Position numbers and translations under genes: made by a program
In this document: piece by piece, positions 8,907 to 15,928 of the stretch
How positions within the stretch are numbered: position 1 is the first letter of the stretch
Layout: each line of letters opens with the position of its first letter
Notes under the pieces: model-generated
The model's database searches: none
Seen by the model: the letters and a program-made list of their open reading frames with translations, nothing else
Told to the model about the DNA's origin: nothing
Origin: CAZJVD01 sp964549505
GTDB lineage: Bacteria; Bdellovibrionota; UBA1018; CAZJVD01
DNA length: 52,210 nucleotides
Assembly: GCA_964549505.1 (NCBI GenBank)
Contig: CAZJVD010000017.1
Coordinates: 1 to 52,210, forward strand
Direction: 5' to 3'

Positions 8907-9436
8907 TCACTCCCCACGCTCACACGAAGCGGTTCCGCAGTTGCAACGGAACGAATGCGTTCATTCCGGATTTTCCACTTCGCCGTCTTTTGAAAAACAA
9001 ACCCAGCTTCGACATTTCGCTCTTTAGATTCGAAATCCGATTGAAAGCGACGTTGAACCAAAAGATGGTTGTGGATCTCTTCTAAGAGGGGCGACCGCTG
9101 TTTTCCAGCGCGATCACGGTACTCGCCGAAGACGCGACTTACGTCATCCCATCGACAGAGTTTTCCCAGAGCCAATAACTCACGACCATACATACCCTCG
9201 CGGAAAGGCATGCCATGCGCCCGATAGAAAACTGCGATCGCAAAAAATCGATCCCAAGTCGCACCCGCATAGTAAGATTTTTCTAGTTCTTCGAGCGCAT
9301 CGAGCTTTGTTTCAATCGGCACTTTAGCATCCGACTGAAGCGCCCAGAGATCTGCCTCGCCGGTTTTACCAGGCTCCGCTGCTTGACCCCACACCGTCGT
9401 GAGAAGCAAAGCTGTGGCCATCAAAGCACGTAGCAC
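8897..9436 (-). CDS. Exported protein of unknown function in the envelope cluster
   Basis: A 179-residue protein with a short signal peptide (M-L-R-A-L-M-A-T-A-L-L-L..., cleavage near Q-A-A). There is no lipobox Cys. The mature part is charged, with several helical segments and a C-terminus ending in S-E-C-P. It lies 3 bases after the barrel gene and overlaps the next gene by 10 bases, so it belongs to the same operon. I do not recognise a family. Confidence 0.6.
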   Translation of the reverse strand: MLRALMATALLLTTVWGQAAEPGKTGEADLWALQSDAKVPIETKLDALEELEKSYYAGATWDRFFAIAVFYRAHGMPFREGMYGRELLALGKLCRWDDVSRVFGEYRDRAGKQRSPLLEEIHNHLLVQRRFQSDFESKERNVEAGFVFQKTAKWKIRNERIRSVATAEPLRVSVGSECP

Positions 9437-9439
9437 GAC

Positions 9440-10123
9440 TCAGAACCTCGCTATCACTCCAAGACTCGTTAACAAATGGAACGCACGATCATCACTGAAG
9501 GGTCGAGCAATCTCTTCCACTACGCCGAGTTCGACGCCCCAGTGATCCGAAAAGTATGCTCGTGGAAGAATCGCCCACTGAAGAGCCGGTAAGGTCGAAC
9601 CATCGGAGACACGCATGGCACCCGCACCGAGATTCAACGCAGCCTCGAGTTGCACCACGCGACCTCCGAGAACATTGACATGACCATAGAGTGGCAAAAG
9701 ACTGATCACCGCGTAGTAAGAACTCTCGGGATGTCGAAACGATTCACGAACATCATTGATACGAAATTCTTTCGCTAATGTTTTATTGAGAGTGGTCGCC
9801 CGTCCGCGTGTGAACTGCGCGGTGGCTCCGAGCGCCCAAAAATCACTCATCGAGCGAAATGCTCCCACACCGACGGAGTCCAGCTGAAAGTAAGGATTGT
9901 CGAGTTCATGCAGGTAGCGAACGACGGCTTGCCAGCGGCTCGTGCTCCACTCACGCTGATCTTCGAGATAGACGTCGCCATAGAATGCGACCGGTGCCCC
10001 ATCTTCGACTCCAGCGAACGCCGCAATCGGCGCCACGGTCGATGAAAATCCAACACCAGCGGCTAGGACTATGAGAGAAAATGTACTCAAAAGCCAACTA
10101 CGCGACACGATCGAAACCCTCAT
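9440..10123 (-). CDS. Outer-membrane beta-barrel protein (myxobacterial OMP type)
   Basis: A 227-residue protein starting M-R-V-S-I-V-S-R-S-W-L-L, with a signal peptide ending A-A-F-A (about residue 37). The mature protein alternates polar and hydrophobic residues in beta strands and ends in ...L-T-S-L-G-V-I-A-R-F, a C-terminal aromatic typical of Omp85-inserted barrels. The pattern resembles the 'outer membrane beta-barrel domain' (TIGR04565) of Glt-type gliding complexes in Myxococcus and Bdellovibrio relatives. The frame is open to 10267, but this ATG has AGG about 8 bases upstream and immediately precedes the signal peptide. It is the first gene of the cluster. Confidence 0.7.
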   Translation of the reverse strand: MRVSIVSRSWLLSTFSLIVLAAGVGFSSTVAPIAAFAGVEDGAPVAFYGDVYLEDQREWSTSRWQAVVRYLHELDNPYFQLDSVGVGAFRSMSDFWALGATAQFTRGRATTLNKTLAKEFRINDVRESFRHPESSYYAVISLLPLYGHVNVLGGRVVQLEAALNLGAGAMRVSDGSTLPALQWAILPRAYFSDHWGVELGVVEEIARPFSDDRAFHLLTSLGVIARF

Positions 10124-10263
10124 TGAACCTATCTGCAAACCTATCCGCGCTTCTGGCGCGCTAACACGGAAAGGGCGTAGCATAATTTTTGACGATGCGC
10201 ACTGTGCGATCAGGTAACGAGACCCCGGCATCTCTGCTTCTTGACTCAATACGTCAATCTTGT

Positions 10264-10288
10264 CCACGCCTCCAAATATCCGTATTCT
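10264..10288 (+). promoter_or_regulatory. Possible sigma-70 promoter for the SRPBCC gene
   Basis: A -10-like TATTCT at 10283-10288 lies 17 bases after TTGTCC (10260-10265). Each matches the consensus at four of six positions. The putative start point would be about 10 bases before the AAGGAG ribosome-binding site of the gene at 10306. The assignment rests on spacing and a moderate match only. Confidence 0.3.
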
Positions 10289-10305
10289 ATTTCTAAGGAG
10301 ACCCC

Positions 10306-10839
10306 ATGTTGAAAAAAGTCATGCTCGTCGTTGCTGCTGCTATCGGAGTTTTTCTAATTTACGTTGCGATGCAACCGTCGGAATTCATGGTGGCGCGCGA
10401 GACCGTCATCGCGGCTTCTCCCGAAGCGATCTTTCCGCACGTCAACAACTCCCGCAAAGCAAACGACTGGATGCCATGGAAAGACTCGGATCCCGGCGCC
10501 GTCATGCAGTACTCCGGTCCAGACGAAGGCGTTGGGTCGACGTCAAGCTGGGACAGCTCCGGAAAAATGGGAAAAGGCCAGGCCGTCGTTGCTGAGAGCA
10601 TCCCCGGGAAATCCGTAAAGACACAGCTCACCTATTGGAAACCGATGGAGATGTCTCAAGTGGCTGAGATTTCACTGAGCCCAGCTGCGAGTGGCACGAC
10701 TGTGCGATGGACTGTGAGTGGTCGCAACTCGTTTGTCGGCCGGATTTTTTGCACGTTCATGAATATGGATAAGATGGTCGGCGGAGAGTTTGAAAAGGGT
10801 CTTGCGAGATTGAAGCAGACGGTGGAGTCGCGCTCTTAG
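10306..10839 (+). CDS. Membrane-anchored SRPBCC (START-like) protein
   Basis: A 177-residue protein with an N-terminal uncleaved hydrophobic helix (about 4-22) followed by a polyketide-cyclase/START-like ligand-binding fold. Typical features are 'ASPEAIFPHVNN' near residue 37, the W-x-x-W (D-W-M-P-W) turn, repeated amphipathic strands, and a final helix ending with G-L-A-R-L-K. This protein type is common in Bdellovibrionota and other bacteria. The ligand is unknown. A strong AAGGAG site precedes the ATG. It is divergent from the envelope cluster across 182 bases and apparently transcribed alone. Confidence 0.8.
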   Translation: MLKKVMLVVAAAIGVFLIYVAMQPSEFMVARETVIAASPEAIFPHVNNSRKANDWMPWKDSDPGAVMQYSGPDEGVGSTSSWDSSGKMGKGQAVVAESIPGKSVKTQLTYWKPMEMSQVAEISLSPAASGTTVRWTVSGRNSFVGRIFCTFMNMDKMVGGEFEKGLARLKQTVESRS

Positions 10840-10917
10840 TTAGCCTGCACCAGTAAGACTTGAAACGCTGGCCCGGAAATTTGACATCACGCATCATAAT
10901 GTAGTAACTGCTCATGA

Positions 10918-11925
10918 GTGAAACCAAACCGCGCCGCCAGCCTTCCGGCTCTTATTTGCCTCATACTTTGGAGTGGGCTGTTTGCCGAAGTCCGCTGTTT
11001 TGCAAATCAAAACGCGGCTCTTTTTATCGATGTCGCCCCCGATGCACTATCTCGTCGGCAAACTAACTCGGCTCGCAATCGCATTCAAAGCGCATTTCCA
11101 GATTTGAAATTCCTTACGGTTAGGTCAACGCACGTCCCGAGATTGCTTGAAGAGCTCCAGAACCTTCGAGAAGCCGGTATCAGAGTAGAGCGTCTCATTT
11201 GGCGCGGTCACGGCAGTGTTGATAGAGAAGCGCCAAATCGTGTGGTGCTTTTTATCGGAAGAAGTGAATGGTTGACGCTGTCGAACGATCCTGCCGAAAA
11301 TCACGGCGGATTATGGCGCGATGGAAGTGCGGTATTTAGTTTATTGGGAGAACTGCTCTCCCCCGATGCCGTTGTGTATTTTGAATCCTGTTCGCTATTG
11401 TCAGACGGACAGTGTACCCAAGCCTCTGCAGTCAAGGCGGAAGCTCTTGCCTCTAGTCTCGGGATGTACAACGAATCCGGGCACGGTCGAACGGTCTTTG
11501 CTTTCAGTGAATCGGTTCACTTTGGTTTAGCCGAAGATTTTGAAAAGAAGAAACCGGATGAAATCAAATCTCGATTCAAATGGAGACACCTTGCTTCTTC
11601 AGTTTGCGGTGTTCTTGGTTGTATTGCGGCATTTAGCGATGCGCTTTCACCTGCAGTCAGAGTTTTCGCTGGAACTCTTGGCGTCGCAAGTTTTGGGGCT
11701 ATGGGAATGAATCTGCGGATGACACGACTACGAAGAAAGGATTTTTCCGCAGTAGGAAGCGAAGGTCACGCCGGATTCTTAATCTCCGTCACAGCTGACA
11801 AAGTGATCAAAGTAGAACCTCTTTCGCTTTACCGATTTTTTGACAGTAAACTCTTTAAGCCGTGTCAGCGGGCTCTGACCTCGGAAGCTACGGCGAAGCT
11901 GGACGGGGGCGTGGGTTCGTTATGA
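10918..11925 (+). CDS. Exported protein with a clan-CD-peptidase-like His/Cys pair
   Basis: A 335-residue protein starting at GTG 10918, with a signal peptide or anchor (about 9-29). Two hydrophobic helices occur at about 226-265, so the C-terminal part is probably in the membrane. The N-terminal half alternates strands and helices and contains 'LIWRGHGS' (H98-G99) and 'VVYFESCSLL' (C158), each after a hydrophobic strand. That is the arrangement of catalytic dyads in caspase, gingipain and CHAT folds and of DUF4347. Homology is not proved; the match is motif order and spacing only. The codons are AT-richer than the flanking core genes. Convergent with the TA toxin. Confidence 0.6.
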   Translation: MKPNRAASLPALICLILWSGLFAEVRCFANQNAALFIDVAPDALSRRQTNSARNRIQSAFPDLKFLTVRSTHVPRLLEELQNLREAGIRVERLIWRGHGSVDREAPNRVVLFIGRSEWLTLSNDPAENHGGLWRDGSAVFSLLGELLSPDAVVYFESCSLLSDGQCTQASAVKAEALASSLGMYNESGHGRTVFAFSESVHFGLAEDFEKKKPDEIKSRFKWRHLASSVCGVLGCIAAFSDALSPAVRVFAGTLGVASFGAMGMNLRMTRLRRKDFSAVGSEGHAGFLISVTADKVIKVEPLSLYRFFDSKLFKPCQRALTSEATAKLDGGVGSL

Positions 11926-11996
11926 GAAGAGTTCCTGCGTTTGCTGGACAAGCGGAGTGCTACTCGAGCGCCTTTGATACTGAGTAATAGCTTCCA

Positions 11997-12281
11997 TCAT
12001 TCTTCATAAACATCCTTCCGATGCTTGATAAAGACGACTGTCACTACGCATGTTTTGCCATCCACTCGGTACACAATTCGATAGTCTCCAACGCGAATTC
12101 TTCTATGCCCAACAAAGCTGTATCTCAATGGTTTTCCGAGTCCGATCGGCTCGACAGTCAACCGGGTCTCTATGGCTCTTTTAATGAGCTCCCGCATTGT
12201 CTTTGGTAGGGCTGGGATGTCATCCTTAACGACATTCTCGAGGTATTCAATTTTGTATGGCTTACTTCCAGGCTTTGTCAT
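11997..12281 (-). CDS. RelE/ParE-family toxin
   Basis: A 94-residue RelE-superfamily protein starting M-T-K-P-G-S-K-P-Y-K-I-E-Y. The C-terminal signature is clear: R-I-R-V-G-D-Y-R-I-V-Y-R-V-D-G followed by V-V-F-I-K-H-R-K-D-V-Y, the basic and aromatic set that in RelE toxins cuts ribosome-bound mRNA (mRNase activity is known for the family, inferred here). It overlaps the antitoxin gene by 20 bases, the usual coupled arrangement. The longer frame to 12311 would begin deep inside the antitoxin and is not preferred. Confidence 0.85.
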   Translation of the reverse strand: MTKPGSKPYKIEYLENVVKDDIPALPKTMRELIKRAIETRLTVEPIGLGKPLRYSFVGHRRIRVGDYRIVYRVDGKTCVVTVVFIKHRKDVYEE

Positions 12282-12483
12282 GAGGAACGGTTTTCTTGGA
12301 CTTAGCCTCACGTTTCATGGCCAATTCCGAAAGAAGCATATCCTCGTGTTTCTCAAGAGCGTCTTCCATGAGTTCCTTTGCCACTACGGACATAGACTTG
12401 CCTTCTTGCTTGGCAATTTTTTCAATTATTTCATATAGCTCATCGTCTAATACGACGTTTAGTCTGGGATTCTTGGTAGGCAT
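12262..12483 (-). CDS. Ribbon-helix-helix antitoxin of the RelE-type module
   Basis: A 73-residue protein with an N-terminal ribbon-helix-helix DNA-binding segment (about 7-45: R-L-N-V-V-L-D-D-E-L-Y-E-I-I, then a turn 'EGKSMS' and a second helix). A charged C-terminal tail probably wraps the toxin. GAGG lies 8 bases before the ATG. It precedes the toxin gene on the same strand and overlaps it by 20 bases. A 20-bp near-perfect palindrome lies 19 bases upstream, as expected for autoregulation by antitoxin dimers. Confidence 0.85.
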   Translation of the reverse strand: MPTKNPRLNVVLDDELYEIIEKIAKQEGKSMSVVAKELMEDALEKHEDMLLSELAMKREAKSKKTVPHDKAWK

Positions 12484-12502
12484 TTCTTAACCTCGATATG
12501 AA

Positions 12503-12522
12503 GTGTATCACTAGTGATGCAC
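12503..12522. promoter_or_regulatory. Palindromic operator of the toxin-antitoxin module
   Basis: The core ATCACTAGTGAT (12507-12518) is a perfect 12-bp palindrome. It extends to GTG...CAC on both sides with a single mismatched pair, giving 20 bp of dyad symmetry. It ends 19 bases from the antitoxin start, where RHH antitoxins normally bind to repress their own promoter. Confidence 0.65.
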
Positions 12523-12574
12523 CACAGTCAAGCACGGGTATCTCGCCAGCACTGGGAGTTTCTTAAGACAACGC

Positions 12575-13480
12575 CTAAAACGAATACAGTTCGCAGGACG
12601 CTGGCATGTACCAGTCTCTACCCTCGAGGATCGCATCCACTGCTTTCACAACGTCTGGATCATTCCCTTTGTTGCTTTTCAATACGTCCTCAGACAACTG
12701 ACGAATAAAATGTTTTTGTCCCTTTGCCAAATTGAATTTGAAATACCCCAGAACTCCTAACTTGTTACGAAGAGGGAAGTTCGCGGAAAGAAATTCTACT
12801 TTACGTGCAAGCCAACTTTTATTCACCGTTGCGACTAACTTCTTTCGCTCCGGATGCTTCAATTTCAAAACGTATAAACCGGCGTGATAAACTTGTTCAA
12901 TCGAAACAGCTTCCAGGTTTGCAACTGCATCTTTTTTCCAGTCGCCGGAAACATCGAATTCGATGACTGGTTTTCCAAGCTCACCACGGAGATATGTTTC
13001 TTTCGCATCTCGAATTCTCTGACCTTTAAAACTCGCTCCCCCAGCGATCGGTGTGGGAAGTCTGAAAACTTTTGCCGAATCAAGACTCTGACGATCGTAT
13101 GAATAAGAAATTGCTAAAAAGTACCCAAAGTCAGATTGGGAGTCAGCGATAATTGCATAGTTCCAGAGCTGACCATTTGGCCGTTCCTCTGGATAGCCGT
13201 GCATAGCACCTACTTCACGTCGAAATCGATAGTCTCCGCATGCAACGGCAAGGTGAGTAAATCCGCACGTAAGAACCTTGTCTTTAAGGGCATGTATGAC
13301 TGCCGTTTCGATCTCACTAAGTCCGCTCAAATCTCCGAGCGTAGCGCTTCTCGGAAGGAACTCTAAATCAAGGCCAGGAACAACCATGCCAGGGACCGGA
13401 ACAGGTTCCTGAGCTTCCACGCGGAAAGAAGCCGCACTAAGAACTATGAGACTCGAAACTGCTAATGCTGAAATTTTCAT
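12575..13480 (-). CDS. Exported protein of unknown function
   Basis: A 301-residue protein with a Sec signal peptide (about 1-23, ending V-E-A). The ATG is preceded by AGGAG at a spacing of 9. The mature part contains three cysteines near each other (C92, C100 and one near the C-terminus at about 296), suggesting a disulphide in the periplasm or medium. A mixed alpha/beta pattern is seen, with no metal or enzyme motif. It lies 91 bases upstream of the antitoxin start on the same strand. I recognise no family. Confidence 0.6.
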   Translation of the reverse strand: MKISALAVSSLIVLSAASFRVEAQEPVPVPGMVVPGLDLEFLPRSATLGDLSGLSEIETAVIHALKDKVLTCGFTHLAVACGDYRFRREVGAMHGYPEERPNGQLWNYAIIADSQSDFGYFLAISYSYDRQSLDSAKVFRLPTPIAGGASFKGQRIRDAKETYLRGELGKPVIEFDVSGDWKKDAVANLEAVSIEQVYHAGLYVLKLKHPERKKLVATVNKSWLARKVEFLSANFPLRNKLGVLGYFKFNLAKGQKHFIRQLSEDVLKSNKGNDPDVVKAVDAILEGRDWYMPASCELYSF

Positions 13481-13854
13481 ACAACGGACTCCTGATATTG
13501 CGACGCATGGTACATAGAATAACCCAGGCGTGCAACCGATAATTATTACACGTATATAGTTTAATGCAGAAATCCACGTTGGCGCGGAACCTGTTCAGAT
13601 CCCTTTTGAATTAACGATCGGATTTTGATCAGCAAGCCTAGATAATCCGAGTGGAGATAATCTGCACGTCAGGGCGAATTCTAATAATAACGACGGCTCA
13701 GGAGTGTCTATTCAAGTAGAAACTGAATAATTCGTCACCTGGAGTCAGGAAGCCTAAAGAGTTCATTCGTTAGAACGTAATTGACAAATTTGTCAATTAC
13801 GAATATTCTCTAATCCGATGGATCGCCCCGAGTATCCGCTCCGGTGTAAGATCA
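13481..13854. other. 374-bp AT-rich intergenic region
   Basis: Divergent spacer between the exported protein at 12575-13480 and the XRE regulator at 13855. Apart from the palindromic promoter at 13776-13809 I see nothing coding with conviction. A 38-codon frame from the ATG at 13819 overlaps the regulator start out of frame and is not supported. Confidence 0.6.
13776..13809 (+). promoter_or_regulatory. 26-bp palindrome overlapping a sigma-70 promoter
   Basis: 13776-13801 is a perfect 26-bp palindrome with half-site CGTAATTGACAAA. It contains a consensus -35 (TTGACA, 13781-13786), followed after 17 bases by TATTCT (13804-13809) as -10. A dimeric repressor bound here would cover the -35, and the encoded XRE protein 50 bases downstream is the obvious candidate. 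By symmetry a second TTGACA faces the opposite strand. Confidence 0.7.
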
Positions 13855-14274
13855 ATGAAAAGCAGATCAATCGAGTGGGTTCTTTGGAAAGAGAAACCCT
13901 ACCGTCTGATTCTAGTGCTTTGTTTAACCGATGACTTCTTGGGCGTGGTGAACGCATTCAGAGTTGACCGGAGGAATGATGAAAAAGAATTGGCGGAAGT
14001 TCGTGCACTATTGTCTGAAGGACCGGCTGCGCGACCTCTTCAGAAGAACGCAGGCCCGGTCGAAAGGCTCAAACATTCCCTCTGTGCTGAGTTTGTAAAA
14101 TATAAAAATCAAAAAGCGCTCTCTCAAAAAGAATTGGCTTCCGAACTTGGAGTCGACGAAGCCCTCGTGAGTAAGATCATCAATTACGCGTATGAGGAAT
14201 TCACAGTCGATCGACTCGTGAAATATCTGGCTGTTTTGTATCCAAAAGTGGATTTCAGTCTGCGTGTAGCTTGA
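13855..14274 (+). CDS. XRE-family helix-turn-helix regulator
   Basis: A 139-residue protein whose C-terminal half (about 72-139) is a Cro/C1-type HTH: 'LSQKELASELGVDEALVSKI' forms helices 2-3, followed by a helix with 'FTVDRLVKYLAVL'. The N-terminal half is unrelated to standard HTH proteins and may be an extra domain, or the true start may lie further in. It follows a 26-bp palindromic promoter that it probably binds itself. Its type also fits the antitoxin or regulator of a HigBA-like module, but no toxin gene is adjacent. The downstream gene has a related half-site. Confidence 0.75.
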   Translation: MKSRSIEWVLWKEKPYRLILVLCLTDDFLGVVNAFRVDRRNDEKELAEVRALLSEGPAARPLQKNAGPVERLKHSLCAEFVKYKNQKALSQKELASELGVDEALVSKIINYAYEEFTVDRLVKYLAVLYPKVDFSLRVA

Positions 14275-14333
14275 TTCTATCAGCTGAATGTTGCGGGCAT
14301 TTCTCCTCTGATTACCGCTATGAGTCTATGTAG

Positions 14334-14350
14334 TTGACAAAATTAGTCCA
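14334..14350 (+). promoter_or_regulatory. Site related to the 26-bp palindrome, upstream of the haem protein
   Basis: TTGACAAAATTAGTCCA resembles the centre of the palindrome at 13781-13796 (TTGACAAATTTGTCAA) with one inserted base and one changed base. It lies 23 bases before the ATG at 14373. It supplies a -35-like TTGACA, but no good -10 follows. It may be a second, weaker site for the same regulator. Confidence 0.35.
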
Positions 14351-14372
14351 TATTGCTACTTAAGCGCTCGCT

Positions 14373-15686
14373 ATGCCGATAGTTGTCTTATCCTATTTCA
14401 TCTTGACGATTTCCACAGTCATTGCGGGCCCTTTGTATGGAAATGTTTCGTTTTCGCGAGAGGACTGTTTTCGTACTCCTGAACAATGGACTGTTTGGCG
14501 GGAACAGTTCATTACGACCGCAATGACCCAACGTAAGAAACTTACTGATGAAGAACGCAGGCGATATTGGGACACCATCATCAACGGGAGAAAATTATTT
14601 GAATTTTGCATTGAGCAGGAAACGCGTGCGGGACGAAAGTATACGGTGCCAGCCTGCGTCGATCGCACCTATCAAATGTTTTTGAAATCCTTTGCGGATG
14701 ATCCGACCGTAGAAGCGAAGTATCAGGGACTCAGTGACATACCCTCGTTCCTATTAGATCAGAATCTGTTAGAGGCGGTAGCTCAGACAACATCCGTGAA
14801 CCAACTACGTGACGTCATCAATGCCTATCAGGCGCGAGGAAGTTTCCCGAAAGACTCGATTCACTTTGCGTTTGAAACAAAGATGATTCGTGATGAAGGC
14901 GGTGTCCCGTTTAAAGCACCGCGATGGTTTGGCTTTCTGCCGGGCCCCCAAGGCGAATCAGATCGATATCTATTGATTCATCATCATCGCAATTTCGCGG
15001 TTATTGTAAATATTGGAACGGTGTATAGAAAAGCCGACGGATCGAAAGCGCTTTTTCTATCCAGATTTGATCGCCCTGTTTTGAAAGAAGGAAAAAGTCT
15101 GAAAATTGATTTTCATAACTCTCGAAATGCTCAGTCATGCACCGTTTGTCATAAATCAGGATTGATTTTTCCAAGTCCAACGACGAATGGGATTCACGCA
15201 GCGGACCTACCCCTTCTCGCTCAGATCACCCGGGCAATTAAAAAGGAAGGGAGGCTACCTGTTTACGCGGAAAAGTGGGTCGGTCCACGCTTGGGGGAGG
15301 TTGATGAACAAATAGCCAAAGGACGGACCGATGAATTTTTTGAGGGCTGCAGCTTCGGAACTGGTCTGAGTAAGTCCCACTTTCCTCTGCTGCGAGAATC
15401 CATGAAATGCGCGAAATGTCACAACAATGTGGATCGAGGAGAACTGACCGAGGGGATAGGCCTTGATGGCGGGGAGTTTTTGAGGTCAGCCATTCAATAT
15501 CCTGGGGTTCTTACGATGATGCCCCCTCGGCTCGATAGCCATTCATTTGTGAATCAGAGTGATGAAGATTTGTTTCGTGAAACGCTCTATGAATGTCTTA
15601 TGGACGAGTTTTACGGGACAGGTACTCATACGGGTACAATCGAACAGTGGCTCCGGGAGATTCAATGTACCTCAAGTGTGAAATAG
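14373..15686 (+). CDS. Exported protein with two CxxCH haem-binding motifs
   Basis: A 437-residue protein with a Sec signal peptide (about 1-18, ending I-A-G). It carries two c-type haem motifs, C-T-V-C-H (256-260) and C-A-K-C-H (346-350), so it should be a periplasmic dihaem cytochrome matured by the Ccm or Ccs system. The first 240 residues show no haem motif and may form a separate domain with the cysteines near 29, 75 and 93 as disulphides. A Met-Met-Pro-Pro segment near residue 379 could give an axial ligand. Redox partner and reaction are unknown. It follows the XRE regulator by 98 bases with a related operator-like site in between. Confidence 0.7.
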   Translation: MPIVVLSYFILTISTVIAGPLYGNVSFSREDCFRTPEQWTVWREQFITTAMTQRKKLTDEERRRYWDTIINGRKLFEFCIEQETRAGRKYTVPACVDRTYQMFLKSFADDPTVEAKYQGLSDIPSFLLDQNLLEAVAQTTSVNQLRDVINAYQARGSFPKDSIHFAFETKMIRDEGGVPFKAPRWFGFLPGPQGESDRYLLIHHHRNFAVIVNIGTVYRKADGSKALFLSRFDRPVLKEGKSLKIDFHNSRNAQSCTVCHKSGLIFPSPTTNGIHAADLPLLAQITRAIKKEGRLPVYAEKWVGPRLGEVDEQIAKGRTDEFFEGCSFGTGLSKSHFPLLRESMKCAKCHNNVDRGELTEGIGLDGGEFLRSAIQYPGVLTMMPPRLDSHSFVNQSDEDLFRETLYECLMDEFYGTGTHTGTIEQWLREIQCTSSVK

Positions 15687-15777
15687 CCGCAGGGATGGGT
15701 TCTGCCTCTGAGAAGTCATAACGAAGCCAAACGGAAGCCACAGCTCGTGATTTGCTGTGAAGAATCGTAGAATCTGA

Positions 15778-15821
15778 ATTCACGTATTCACGTATTCACG
15801 TATTCACGAATTCTCGAATTC
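15778..15821. repeat. Tandem 8-bp repeat downstream of the tRNA
   Basis: Five units of ATTCACGT (the fourth ATTCACGA, the fifth ATTCTCGA) plus a partial ATTC run head to tail. They lie between the end of the haem protein gene and the 3' end of the tRNA. No spacers, so not a CRISPR. Such short arrays arise by replication slippage. On the minus strand they would be in the tRNA trailer. Confidence 0.75.
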
Positions 15822-15832
15822 CTGTTTTGTGA

Positions 15833-15909
<77 letters not shown>

Positions 15910-15928
15910 GTAAAGAAGAAAACTCAGC

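Noticed and set aside
13819..13932. 38-codon frame overlapping the XRE start, possible toxin remnant
   Set aside because: Its translation has no similarity I can see to HigB, RelE or DUF891 toxins, and no ribosome-binding site.
15778..15821. CRISPR-like repeat array
   Set aside because: Units are 8 bp head to tail with no spacers, and no cas gene is present anywhere in the window.
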